Source: Bradyrhizobium sp. 141
GTDB taxonomy: Bacteria; Pseudomonadota; Alphaproteobacteria; Rhizobiales; Xanthobacteraceae
Direction: 5' to 3'
DNA: 61,051 nt
NCBI RefSeq assembly: GCF_023074055.1
Contig: NZ_JADPKR010000029.1
Coordinates: forward strand, 1 to 61,051
Below the pieces are notes generated by a model. It had not been told where the DNA came from. It was given only the letters and a program-made list of their open reading frames with translations, and did not search any database. Positions within the stretch are counted from its first letter, which is position 1. Each line of letters starts with the position of its first letter. The position numbers and the translations under genes were made by a program. This document shows, in pieces, positions 9,197-18,304 of this stretch.

Positions 9197-9629
9197 TACC
9201 GCTATCCAGTCAGTGGAAAATGGATAGTCGAAAAAGCAAAAACCCGAAATCAAGCGGCAAACTATATCAGATCAATAATCTACGCAACCATTGGATGAAA
9301 TTGCGCCGCAAACGAACCAGGCGCGAATTGGCAGCAGCCAAAACTCCCGCGCATTGGCTGCTAGCCCCTTTGAGACATGCCGGGCTACTCAGGCGAAGTC
9401 CGTTCATTAGACCGGAAGTCACGGCCTCAGGTGCAAACCGACGCGGTTAATGCTTAGCGGACACCCTGTGTGAGTGGCATCGCTACGCTGGTGTTCTCGC
9501 CATCTGCACTAATTTCTTGTGCATCTGTTGGATAGCGCGTCAAACCTGCCTGCAGCCCAATCCCGCCCGCGACAGCTCGTCATCGCGGTTGTCACGAGCC
9601 GCGTACCCATTCGATGCCAGACCATTAGG
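9197..9629. other. Gap with no recognised gene
   Basis: About 430 bp between two minus-strand small genes. Frames such as 9220-9450 (+) are basic and look spurious. Nothing else was recognised. Confidence 0.35.
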
Positions 9630-10001
9630 TCAATGCATATCAAAAGAGATGCCGCACGCCTCGCTAACGGGCCGCACCGGCGGGAGTGCATACGGCAGAT
9701 TAAGATGAACGATGCTTGCACTCACTGGCTTTGGTGCGCGGCGGAGCACAACGAACACCACGCCCGAAATGGTTGCCCGCCTCCATACCACTCGACAGGC
9801 AAGCCTCTTGTGAAGGCTGCTGAACAACAGATCAAATTCGCTGGCGAATATGTAATAGGGCGTGGAAAGGCGAGCGCCAAAGGCGTTGATGTCGCGCACC
9901 ACACACGGATGGAGCCCCATAATTCCATCGAACGAGAGCAATGCCGGCAGATTGATGACGTCGCGCGGCAGAGCGCGACGTTCCATTGACCTTTCAATCA
10001 T
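9630..10001 (-). CDS. PilZ-domain protein, possible c-di-GMP effector
   Basis: A 123-residue protein. It begins ERSMERRALPRDVINLPALLSF, an R-rich N-terminal loop of the kind that precedes PilZ barrels, followed by CVVRDINAFGARLSTP (the family pattern D-x-S/N-x-x-G-A), then FDLLFSS and CRVVWRRATISGVVFV. PilZ domains bind cyclic di-GMP through the RxxxR loop and the (D/N)xSxxG motif. Here the loop is RRALPR and the second motif is DINAFG with N for S, so binding is plausible but not certain. ATG 10001 has GGAG upstream. Standalone PilZ proteins of this length are numerous in Bradyrhizobium. Confidence 0.7.
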   Translation of the reverse strand: MIERSMERRALPRDVINLPALLSFDGIMGLHPCVVRDINAFGARLSTPYYIFASEFDLLFSSLHKRLACRVVWRRATISGVVFVVLRRAPKPVSASIVHLNLPYALPPVRPVSEACGISFDMH

Positions 10002-10480
10002 GGCGAGAACTCCGCACATGCTTCTTTGCTTCAGTTGCCGGTCCCGCCGAACCTCGTCAAACAAGATAGTTCGCGCACTCCGCCAGACAAGCAGTTCTGC
10101 TGTCTAATTAGAGTTGACTCTAATTCCTCTATTAAAGCGAAGAACAGACGGTTCAACAAAATTAGCGCGATACACGAACACGCGCAGATCGACGCTGCCC
10201 TGGCGGATGAATTGAGAAACACTTTTGGCAGCTGTTGTGAAGGGTTTCGGATGCCGGCCCCATGACGGTGGGGCCGCGGGCACGGGGCCGGCAGATCGGG
10301 ATCGAGCCGCCCCGGCAAGTTGGCCGACGGTGAAGCGGCTGGTGAATCGGCGGTGGATCGCGTCGGACATGATGAACTGTCGGACGATTTGAGACGAGGG
10401 CTGGATATCTGAGCGTGCTCTGCCGTGGCCGGTCGGAGGCCGGCGAGCGCGCTGACGAGATTTGCGGGATAGTGACGGGC
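10002..10480. other. Gap left of IS91 remnant
   Basis: About 480 bp. The stretch 10250-10480 is probably the non-coding terminal part of the decayed IS91 element, but no precise end was identified. IS91 elements lack inverted repeats and target duplications, so no flanking signature is expected. Confidence 0.35.
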
Positions 10481-11536
10481 TCATGAGGTGTCGATCCTGA
10501 TGACGTTCGTTGGACCTGTCGGCCGATGCCGTGGCGTTGCACCGCGCTCGAAGACTTCGATGACGATCATGCGACCGCCGCAGCATGGACAACTCGGTTT
10601 ATTGAGATCGACGGTGGTTGCGGCAGGCTGGCCTTCAGATTTTGCAACGGCGAGCAGCTCACGGGCGCGTGCGATGTTGTCGGCGCAAGCGCTTTTGGCA
10701 AACAGGTCGTAGTGGCGGATGCGGTGGAAGCGGGATGGCAGCACGTGGATGAGGAAGCGGCGGATGAACTCGCCGGTGGCCAAGGTCATGATCTTCTGTC
10801 GTTCGCGTCCCCCAGCACGATAGTCCTTCCATCGGAAGGTCACGCCTTTGTCGCCGAGTGCGACCAATCGGCTGTTGGAGATGGCGACGCGATGGGGTCT
10901 AGCGCGAGAGGTAGGTAAGCACCGCTTCGGGTCCGCCGAACGGCCTCTTGGCGTAGGACCACCCACTCGGCGTTGCGGAGTGGTGCCAGATACGCCGCGA
11001 AGGCTCGGACATCGGCCAGTGGAGCGTGATCGCCGAAGAAGTGCGGGCGGCCGGCCTGGTGGGTCGCGATGAGCTTCTCCAGGAACAGCCTGCGGTACAG
11101 GCGTGAGAGCACGCGCACCGGCAGAAAGAATCTCGGCCGGCAAGATACCCAGCGCTTGCCTTCTGGCGTGATGCCGCCACCCGGAACGATCATGTGCACA
11201 TGCGGGTGATGGGTCATGGCCGAGCCCCAGGTATGCAGCACCGTGATGATGCCGATGCGGGCACCGAGATGCTTCGGATCGGCAGCGATCGTCAGCATGC
11301 TCTCGGCCGAGACCTTGAACAGCAGGTCATAGATCGCGGCCTTGTTCTGGTAGGCGATGTCGGCGATCTGCGCAGGTAGCGTGCTCGAGCAGGTGGGTGG
11401 CAAAGCTGTGCCACTTCTGACGACCAAACCAATCGTTGAGGCCGTTCAAGATCATCAGGCCGGTTACATCCGCCGCGCTGCGGGCCCGGTCAACTACCAA
11501 CCCTCGTAATTGATCTAGATAACGGAAGCATGTCAC
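10481..11536 (-). pseudogene. Decayed IS91-family transposase
   Basis: A broken rolling-circle (Y2/HUH) transposase. From the 5' side, the conserved core reads IADIAYQNKAAIYDLLFKVSAES, TIAADPKHLGARIG and HHPHVHMIVPGGG, the last being the HUH metal-binding motif. Around 10900-10970 the reading has to change frame at least twice to reach KRPFGGPEAVLTYLSR and then RVAISNSRLVALGDKGVTFRWKDYR and FIRRFLIHVLPSRFHRIRHYDLF, the usual C-terminal part. Just upstream (near 11400) the peptide WHSFATHLLE in another frame resembles box II of tyrosine recombinases. Such an integrase normally accompanies IS91, so an internal deletion may have fused the two. It ends 60 bp before the PEP mutase gene, which suggests IS91-mediated capture of that cluster, an inference only. 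Confidence 0.85.
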
Positions 11537-11595
11537 CTATCGATTGATGAAATCGGCCGGTCTACACGTTAGGCCGGTCATCGCAAGGAATTGGC

Positions 11596-12537
11596 ATGCA
11601 AGACCGATTACCATCTGTTCTCGCCAACGGCCCTGATCAATCCGCCGGTTCCTCACGTGCTGAAATGCTGCGCGCCGAAATCTGCTGCCGCAGAGAGCTA
11701 TCGTTCCTCATGGAAGCGCATGATGGTCTCTCCGCCGCAATCGCTGAGCGCGCAGGGTTCAAAGGCCTCTGGGCGTCCGGCCTGTCTATTGCCTGCTCCC
11801 TGGGCTACCGCGATGCCAACGAAGCGTCGTGGAGCCAACTCGTAGACGTAGTCGAGCGGATCGTCGACTCGAGCGAACTGCCTGTGCTCGTTGACGGAGA
11901 TGGCGGCTTCGGGAATTTCAACAATGCGCGCCTCGTGACACGCAGGCTCCGTCAGCGTGGAGCAGCCGGCGTCGCGATCGAGGACAGCTGCTTTCCGAAG
12001 ATGAACTCGTTTGTTGGGCATCGGCACCCCCTCGCCGATATCGACGAATTCTCTGGCCGCCTCCGGGCAGTGAAGGATACAGTCGCGGACGACTTGATCT
12101 TGGTGGCAAGGATCGAGGCGTTGATCGCTGGGCATGAGATGGACGAAGCACTTTCGCGCGCTCACGCCTACGCCGACGCGGGAGCCGATGCGATCCTCAT
12201 TCATTCGCGAAGGAGCACCGCGGACGAAATCCTTTCGTTCGCGCGCGCTTGGCAGAACAGATTGCCGGTCGTGATCGTTCCGACGAAATACTATCGAACA
12301 CCGATCTCTGTATACCGCAAAGCCAGCATCTCTACGGTGATCTGGGCCAACCACTCTATGCGAGCGGCAATAGCGGCAATGCGTCAAGTCTGCGGTCGCA
12401 TCATCGCTGAGGAAAGCACCGCGAGCATTGAGCCGCACATTGCTACTCTCGAGGAAGTCTTCGAACTGTTCAAGTACGACGAACTCGCCCGTGCCGAAAC
12501 GCGATATTTGCGGCCCGACGCTGAACTGCGCAAATAG
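11596..12537 (+). CDS. pepM: Phosphoenolpyruvate mutase (C-P bond formation)
   Basis: A 313-residue member of the PEP mutase/isocitrate lyase superfamily. It would isomerise PEP to phosphonopyruvate, the entry step of nearly all phosphonate biosynthesis. Supporting motifs are GLWASGLSIACSLGYRDANEASW (the DxNEASW segment is mutase-like), the metal site VDGDGGFGNFNN (D100, D102) and the lid loop EDSCFPKMNSF at 129-139. K135 and N137 of the lid are kept; the phosphonopyruvate hydrolases have Thr where N137 sits. One oddity is Ser131 where the family signature EDKxxxxxNS has Lys. The decayed second copy at 57.3 kb also appears to encode ...DSC..., so the change is old. The ATG at 11596 has AAGGA 7 nt upstream. 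It is the first gene of a plus-strand cluster with the nucleotidyltransferase. Activity is probable, not certain, given Ser131. Confidence 0.86.
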   Translation: MQDRLPSVLANGPDQSAGSSRAEMLRAEICCRRELSFLMEAHDGLSAAIAERAGFKGLWASGLSIACSLGYRDANEASWSQLVDVVERIVDSSELPVLVDGDGGFGNFNNARLVTRRLRQRGAAGVAIEDSCFPKMNSFVGHRHPLADIDEFSGRLRAVKDTVADDLILVARIEALIAGHEMDEALSRAHAYADAGADAILIHSRRSTADEILSFARAWQNRLPVVIVPTKYYRTPISVYRKASISTVIWANHSMRAAIAAMRQVCGRIIAEESTASIEPHIATLEEVFELFKYDELARAETRYLRPDAELRK

Positions 12538-12904
12538 GGTTTCGTCGACACTGGAGCGCATATTCGTTGTCGAAGACCTACTGTCCTGGACTTCCTCCTA
12601 GCTGGCCAAGTTCGACTGCAATCTCAAATCCCAAATCATTGCACTGAGATGTCCTTAGACGGCGTAGCACGCCTCACTCAACCAAAATGCGCACTTTGCC
12701 ATCTCGGCAGCTTGAGGCACCGGATCCAGCGCCTCCCTTCTCTCTGGAGAAAGGACCGACGAGGACCATTTGTCTGTCTTCACGCTTGGGCTCCATTTTC
12801 AGATGGCTCCGGCAGACCTGATCTCGCTTCAGCACGCCTAAGCTGGCGCCGAAGAAGTCCGTCGGTGTTTCACCTTAGAGGCGCGACGAAAAAGGAACTA
12901 AACG
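12538..12904. other. 367-bp spacer between pepM and nucleotidyltransferase
   Basis: No gene is supported. A frame from 12649 (+) reads through into the next gene's region in the wrong phase. The length leaves room for a separate promoter before the nucleotidyltransferase, so pepM and the next gene may not share one transcript. Confidence 0.4.
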
Positions 12905-13705
12905 GTGACCGATGCTCCCAAGAACGCCGTCATTCTCGCCGCTGGCTGCGGCTCTCGCCTGCGTCCTCTGACAGATCTGCGGCCGAAGTCGCTGGTCGAG
13001 GTCAACGGCACTTCGATTCTTCACAACGCTCTGCACAATCTGGAATCTGTCGGCGTGGAAGAGGTGACGATCGTGGTGGGTTACCGCAAAGACGCCATTC
13101 AATATGCCTGCGGTAGCCACTTTGGCGAACTCAAAATCAACTATGTCGAGTCGACCGTCTTCGACCGCACCGGAAGCGCCTATTCTTTGTGGCTGGCGCG
13201 CGACGCTCTTCTCTCCGGAGACTGCTTTCTTCTCGAGGGCGACGTCTTTTTCGAAGAGGATGCGCTACGACACTTGATGGTCTGCCGGGGGACTGACGTA
13301 GCTGCAGTCGTTCCCTTCGATGATTCAATGGAAGGGTCGGCCGTTCTGTTGTCGCAGAACGGCTTCATCTCAGGTTTTCGATTGAAGCAAACCGCGGCAA
13401 ATCTTGTTGCGGATGGCCCAAAGCTTTTCAAGACGATGAACCTCCTACGGCTTTCGGCGCCGACACTCAAGGCAACATTTGTTCCGACACTGGACGATAT
13501 CATCGCCGCTGGAGCTCGGCAGACCTACACCGAAGAACTTTTGGGTTATCTGATAGAGAGGCGAGGCCTACAGCTCGCCGCGGCGCGATGCGATGGCCTC
13601 AGCTGGTACGAAATTGATAACGCTGACGATTTGGAGATTGCCGAGCGCATTTTCAAGGACCGAACGAATGCCTACGCGGCGAGACGTGATTTGCAAACGA
13701 GGTGA
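12905..13705 (+). CDS. Phosphonate CTP nucleotidyltransferase, PntC/LicC-like
   Basis: A 266-residue sugar-nucleotidyltransferase-fold enzyme. The N-terminal signature NAVILAAGCGSRLRPLTDLRPKSLVEVNG (read in two parts, residues 6-34) gives the nucleotide-binding loop and catalytic Lys. Later come LEGDVFFEEDAL (metal-binding D) and WYEIDNADDLEIAE (second metal site). The family includes phosphocholine cytidylyltransferase LicC, aminoethylphosphonate cytidylyltransferase PntC and the N-terminal half of FrbH. In a PEP mutase cluster the likely job is to make a CMP-phosphonate from CTP and a phosphonate. GTG at 12905 is chosen with AAGGAAC upstream. The next gene starts 7 nt after its stop, so the two are certainly co-transcribed. 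CTP use is inferred from family and context. Confidence 0.82.
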   Translation: MTDAPKNAVILAAGCGSRLRPLTDLRPKSLVEVNGTSILHNALHNLESVGVEEVTIVVGYRKDAIQYACGSHFGELKINYVESTVFDRTGSAYSLWLARDALLSGDCFLLEGDVFFEEDALRHLMVCRGTDVAAVVPFDDSMEGSAVLLSQNGFISGFRLKQTAANLVADGPKLFKTMNLLRLSAPTLKATFVPTLDDIIAAGARQTYTEELLGYLIERRGLQLAAARCDGLSWYEIDNADDLEIAERIFKDRTNAYAARRDLQTR

Positions 13706-13712
13706 GAGTTCA

Positions 13713-14318
13713 ATGCTAAAATACCTTTGGGATCCAGCGAACGCGATAACGATCACAGGTCTTCTCTTTTCCTCCGCCAGCCTGTTTTTAGCTCTCTCTG
13801 ACCGCCTTGAGCTATCTGTGGCAGCAGCGCTTTGGGCTGTTCTATCGGACCACCTCGACGGGGTTGTCGCAGGTCGCACGAAAGGTCGCGATCCAGATGT
13901 CGCAAAAATGGGAGCGAGCCTCGATGGGTTTGCAGATATCGTCTATGGAGCCGTTGTGCCTGCGGTAGTTGTGGTACAAGTCAGCCAAGCTTCACAACTC
14001 GCGCTTGCGACCGCAACCGCGCTACTGGTGACGGGAGCAATAAGGCTTAGCTACTTTGCGAACTTTGGCAGGTCGCGTGATGGACGCTTCTTGGGCGTCC
14101 CCTTGTCATACGACGTGCCGCTCCTGGCGCTTCTATTTCTTTTTAAGTCTCTTATTCCTGCTGAAGCATTTCCTGACGTCGTGAACATTGCCTTCTTGCT
14201 GCTCGCTATAGCGCATGTCGCGCCCGTTCGCGTGCCACCACTCAGCGCAACAATGTTTACGGCAATAAGCATCTTCGCCGTCGCGTCATCGGTGGTTTTA
14301 GCCAGTCGCTCCTTTTGA
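13713..14318 (+). CDS. CDP-alcohol phosphatidyltransferase
   Basis: A 201-residue membrane enzyme with about six hydrophobic segments. The family signature D-x2-DG-x2-AR-xn-G-x3-D-x3-D is seen as SDHLDGVVAGR followed by MGASLDGFAD, with the small change that AR is AGR. All four Asp residues are present. The family transfers a phospho- (or here phosphono-) alcohol group from a CDP/CMP carrier to an alcohol acceptor in the membrane. With a CMP-phosphonate supplied by the gene 7 nt upstream, it could attach the phosphonate to diacylglycerol or another lipid, giving a phosphonolipid; this is inference. The open frame begins at 13593 inside the previous gene, but ATG 13713 lies directly behind that gene's stop and starts the conserved region. 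Confidence 0.83.
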   Translation: MLKYLWDPANAITITGLLFSSASLFLALSDRLELSVAAALWAVLSDHLDGVVAGRTKGRDPDVAKMGASLDGFADIVYGAVVPAVVVVQVSQASQLALATATALLVTGAIRLSYFANFGRSRDGRFLGVPLSYDVPLLALLFLFKSLIPAEAFPDVVNIAFLLLAIAHVAPVRVPPLSATMFTAISIFAVASSVVLASRSF

Positions 14319-14551
14319 TTGCGGATGGAAGTATGATCCAGCGACTGGCGTTCTTTCTGTTGCAGGCTTCCCTCCATGCAGGTCACATGATGACGTGTAG
14401 TCTCGCCAACCGCGGCGTGAACCAGACTTGTTACCGAGAACATTTCCGCACGGATCGGCACTGCTCGATGCTTGTTCGCCGGGAGCTTGTCGAGAGATCG
14501 CGACCATCCTACGATTTTCGTTTGTCCTGAAACGTTGAGCTAGTCGCACTC

Positions 14552-15661
14552 ATGAACAGCGCAGCACAAATCGCCGTATCCCTTAGGTCGGACGAGGTCT
14601 CTGACCTGGTCAACCGATTCCCCGGAGGCTATTGGAAATATGACATCAAGGACTTCGTCCTTCTGGTAAATCCTTATTTTCCGCCGCAGGCGTTCCTTGA
14701 CGAACTTAAGAACGCTCTACCGCGGCTTATTACTTGCTATCCCTCTCCTAATGCGCAGATGGTCCAGCTCCTTGCGGATGCAGTGAAGATGCCGGCGAAT
14801 AATCTTGTCATTTGCAATGGCGTAGCTGAACTGGTTCCCATCCTCCTTGGCCGACTGGGTATGAGGGTTGCTGTCCCGGTCCCAACCTTCAATCCCTATG
14901 AAACCACCGCCTTGCCTGGGCGGTTGTCACGCTTTTTCCTGTCACCGCCAGATTTTGAACTCGATGTGCACCGCTATGCAGCATTTGCGCGTACAAATGG
15001 TGTCGACGGCGCAGTCGTGATATCGCCGAATAATCCCACTTCGCGGATGGTTCCCTATGCGGATTTACTATATCTCGCTTCCGCGCTTCGAGCTCAACAG
15101 CAACTCCTACTGATCGATGAGTCATTTATCGAGTTTAGTGAGCTCGGGCGAAGTGCGAGCCTGGAAAATCACTTGCTCGAATTTCCCAATGTGATCGTTC
15201 TCAAAAGCCTGGGAAAGATTTACGGGACATGCGGTTTACGGATGGGGTATGCGGCATCAGCAAATGTACAGACGATGGACGAAATTAGAGCCGCCCTCCC
15301 AAGTTGGAATGTCAATACGTTTGCTGAGTTTTTTCTAAGCAAGCTTCCTCACCTGGCGCACGCGGCAAAGCAGAGTTGGGTGAGGGTGGGCAGCGACAGG
15401 GACAAACTATACGCAGACCTGCGCAGCATCGACGGAATGAGAGTTCTGAAGCCCGACGCAAATTTCGTGTTCTGCGAACTCCCGCCCCATTGGCCGGATG
15501 GGGACGTGATCGCCTCAACACTTTTAACAGATAGACGGATATTGATCAGGCACAATGGCGGCAAGACGCTTCAGAATGGCAAACGATTCTTGCGCATCGC
15601 AAGCCGCACTGAAGACGACAATAGGTTTTTGGTGGAAGCACTGAAAGTCATCTCTGATTAG
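14552..15661 (+). CDS. HisC/CobD-like PLP enzyme of phosphonate cluster
   Basis: A 369-residue fold-type I PLP enzyme, class I/II. Motifs are VICNGVAELVPILLG, SPNNPTSRM, LLIDESFIEF (PLP-pyridine Asp), the Schiff-base Lys in LKSLGKIYGTCGLRMGY near residue 223, and a C-terminal Arg region RFLRIASRT. Relatives include histidinol-phosphate aminotransferase, threonine-phosphate decarboxylase CobD and the decarboxylase half of FrbH, which works on CMP-linked 2-amino-4-phosphonobutyrate in FR-900098 biosynthesis. Here it could transaminate phosphonopyruvate to phosphonoalanine, or decarboxylate a phosphono-amino acid to an aminoalkylphosphonate. The sequence does not decide. Start ATG 14552. It lies 233 bp after the phosphatidyltransferase on the same strand and probably ends the cluster. 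Confidence 0.75.
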   Translation: MNSAAQIAVSLRSDEVSDLVNRFPGGYWKYDIKDFVLLVNPYFPPQAFLDELKNALPRLITCYPSPNAQMVQLLADAVKMPANNLVICNGVAELVPILLGRLGMRVAVPVPTFNPYETTALPGRLSRFFLSPPDFELDVHRYAAFARTNGVDGAVVISPNNPTSRMVPYADLLYLASALRAQQQLLLIDESFIEFSELGRSASLENHLLEFPNVIVLKSLGKIYGTCGLRMGYAASANVQTMDEIRAALPSWNVNTFAEFFLSKLPHLAHAAKQSWVRVGSDRDKLYADLRSIDGMRVLKPDANFVFCELPPHWPDGDVIASTLLTDRRILIRHNGGKTLQNGKRFLRIASRTEDDNRFLVEALKVISD

Positions 15662-16163
15662 CGCAACCGACACCGGTACTGAGCCTTCTCATGGCTGATC
15701 CAGAAGGAGGACACTTTAGTTGGGCGGCCAGAGCTGCAATCACAGAAAACTCCATTACGCTTTTCTTCTATCTGGTCGGTCGAGCGGAATCAAAGCAGAT
15801 CAAGGCGCCGCGGCAACCACATCGCGGTTCTCTTCGCACGGTCGGCGACCACAATCTTCCAGCGCGGATCGGCTATGTAAAGCACGGTGGGTGATCTTCA
15901 TGCTTACCTAATCTGGTATGTGACACAAGAGCGCGTCCGCGCAGGCGGACCGAAGTCCGCCACGCTCGAGTAAAAAGGCGCGAAAATTGCCTCATCGGAT
16001 CACATGCCCATCCTCAAGCCATGCACACTGAGTCTGCTGTCCAACTGTGAGCGTCGTCCTCCCGGGGCAAGCCTCATCATTTCCGCCTTCGCGATGTTCG
16101 ACCTCGCCCACCGGGCGTGGACCGTCTGAAAGCGGGTTCTCCCGATTCCCGGAACGACCGTCA
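15662..16163. other. Gap after phosphonate cluster
   Basis: About 500 bp with no supported gene. Around 15935-15975 there is a short GC-rich imperfect dyad (GCGTCCGCGCAGGCGGACC, then GAAGTCCGCC), which could be a terminator remnant though it lacks a T-run. Nothing else was recognised. Confidence 0.3.
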
Positions 16164-16767
16164 TTAAGTCGTCATGCCCTCGCCTATTGGTGTTGCCATC
16201 TCGTTGTCGGCCTGCCTCATGCCGCCAGCGACAGCTTCGGTTCCTTGTATATCTCTCGCCCCTGACAATCGATAATCCTTAGTAACTCCGCTGTCCCGTT
16301 GCGCCCCTTGGCCGACGCGATGCCGAGTTCGGCCAGGTGCCCGCGCAGTGCATTGCTCAACATTGGTACGCTGGCGCACCAGCGATTGTTGGGTGCGGTG
16401 CAGCATCAAAACGGTCTGCTGCTCCGTCGTCTCTTGACCGGGACAAAACGCATCGACGGCCGCGTCACAGCCTCACAGATTGCAGCCGCATCATTCGCAT
16501 CATTCTTGCTGCGGTTGAGGTAAGCCTTCACATAGCTCGGAGGCATCAGTCTGACCGTATGACCAAGCGCCTGAAGTTCGCGGCCCCAATGATGCGCTGA
16601 CGGACATGCTTCGATCCCAACCAAACAACGTGGCAGCTGGCAAAAATACTCCAGCACCTTTGCCCGACTTACCCGCTTGCGATCAAGACCGCGCCCGTAA
16701 CATCGATCCGATGCACCTGGAACACTGACTTCGCAATATCCAGACCAATCGTGCTAACCTCGCCCAT
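16164..16767 (-). pseudogene. N-terminal remnant of IS110-family transposase
   Basis: The start MGEVSTIGLDIAKSVFQVHRID (from 16767) is the typical DEDD-type N-terminus of IS110 transposases. A frame change follows near 16665, then VLEYFCQLPRCLVGIEACPSAHHWGRELQ, GHTVRLMPPSYVKAYLNRSKNDANDAAAICEA and TRPSMRFVPVK. Another shift near 16410 leads to TQQSLVRQRT. The C-terminal serine-containing half is missing. Fragments of the other half of similar transposases lie near 56-58 kb. It is dead. Confidence 0.8.
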
Positions 16768-17280
16768 GGACGGCTCAGTCAACGGGCCGATCAGGCTTCC
16801 CAGCACGCCCGGCATATTCCGGCGGTGCCAACGTGGTCGGCTTGGCGACGTCAGGCGTGCTGAGCAACATCGCCGACGGCTGGTCACAAGTACGAACTGC
16901 AGATGAGGCAGTGACGACCATCTTCGAGACCGACCGGTCCAGTCGCCCGCCGCAGCCTTGAGCAGCGGCATGCCATCGAGCGCCGGGTCGTCGGGCTCGA
17001 CCAGATACGTCAGCAAGGCGCCAGGTGTATTGCGTTTGATTTTAGCCAGATCAGCGCGGCGGTGGTGACGATTACTCATGGTGATACCTCGTCGTCTCCC
17101 CGCAATCGTTTCTGTCATCCAGTTTGTCGTCGTAGCAAGCCATCTGGTGGTGCCTTGCGTGGCGGGCGTGGCGCGCGGCGGTGCATCATGCTGTAACGCT
17201 AGATGTAATGCCAAACGCTCGCGGGATGCGCGCGTTCTGCACGCCCCCGAACAGAACCGCGAGCTGGAGCGCTGCAGCGT
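16768..17280. other. Gap between IS110 and methyltransferase remnants
   Basis: About 500 bp. The minus frame continuing upstream of the IS110 start (to 17214) has no domain signals. Probably insertion debris. Confidence 0.35.
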
Positions 17281-17620
17281 TTAAGCCTTGCCGCACTGCT
17301 CGCATGTCCTGCACCGTTCCGGAAGAATCTCGCCCTGGTCACGACCGTGGGAGACCGGCGGCTCGTGTGTCGGGCATCGAACCTGAACCATGCGTAGTTG
17401 TCTTTCCCGGTATGCTTCAAGCCAGGAATCCATTTCAAGCGGCCGACCGCCACGATGTGCGAGCACGCCTGCGCCCAGTCACGTGTTCCAGCAACAGCCA
17501 CGTTGGCGCGATGCGCTCGAAGTGCGCGATCAGCGCATGCAGAACCTCGCGGGTGTAGGGCGGGCTGGCGGGCGAGGCCGTCTTTTCACTTCCGCACGTT
17601 CCGATGCCTGTACTGCCGGA
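17281..17620 (-). pseudogene. Remnant of mobile-element DNA methyltransferase-like gene
   Basis: Reading the minus strand with frame changes gives SPPYTREVLHALIAHFERIAPTWLLL, then HIVAVGRLKWIPGLKHTGKDN and YAWFRFDARHT, then GRDQGEILPERCRTCEQCGKA. The (N/S)PPY tetrad followed by this arrangement resembles N4/N6 DNA-methyltransferase-like proteins found on rhizobial mobile elements, ending in a small CxxC motif. The frame changes between blocks show that it is broken, and no intact N-terminal SAM-binding region was found. Confidence 0.5.
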
Positions 17621-18304
17621 AGAAGCGCAGAGCGCCGCACCAGAGGCGCCGTGCCTGACCATTGACGAGCTACTGGCGCAGATCGAGAGCCCCGTCACAC
17701 GCCTGACGCCACAGGAGCGAGCTAGACGATGCCCTTTATCAAGGAAGTAAAGTGGGAGCACGTTCCTAGCAGCACCAGCGGCGAGGATAATAAATGGTTA
17801 AATGGTGAAGCCGCCGCGGCCTAGGTCGTGCTTGGATCGGATCAGTCGGCCATTTGACGGCGCGCAAGGCGCCGAAGGAATTGTTGCTTGGGTCTTTGAC
17901 ATGCCGCTGGAACATTGCCCAAGCGCGGTTCAAACAGCTCGATCTTCTGTTTGATCGAACGCGCTACCGCGACCACCGCGTCGGTCCCCTGCCCGATCGC
18001 GTTGTTGAGATCGGGGATGCCGAAGTCAGGCCCTATTTCGCAGCAGCCACAATTCAAGCGGGCCGCCGCGAGTTTTCCGCAAAGAGACGTGGCCGACTCA
18101 TCTGGCGGCGTTCCGCTCGAATAGACAAAGTGGCGGCGATCTCGCTCCTGCCGGAACTGGTAGGGGGCGCCGCTGAGTTTTTTGAATATTCTTCCGCTTC
18201 GGCGAGAAGCTCTTCCCAACTGAAGCACTCGGCACGCAATCCATGCGGTTACGACCTGTCGAGATCATGGGTTCTCCAAAGAGAAACGACCAAAGGACAC
18301 GGTC
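17621..18304. other. Region upstream of P450 without clear gene
   Basis: About 680 bp. Opposing frames (17854-18321 plus, 17842-18228 minus) overlap almost completely and neither is recognised. The plus frame contains DRVVEIGDAEVRPYFAAATIQAG and overlaps the P450 start, so it might be a remnant of an upstream gene. The P450 promoter should be here. Confidence 0.35.

Noticed and set aside
11327..11536. Intact tyrosine recombinase from the HSFATHLLE peptide
   Set aside because: Only box II is recognisable and no Arg or Tyr catalytic segments surround it; treated as part of the IS91 remnant.
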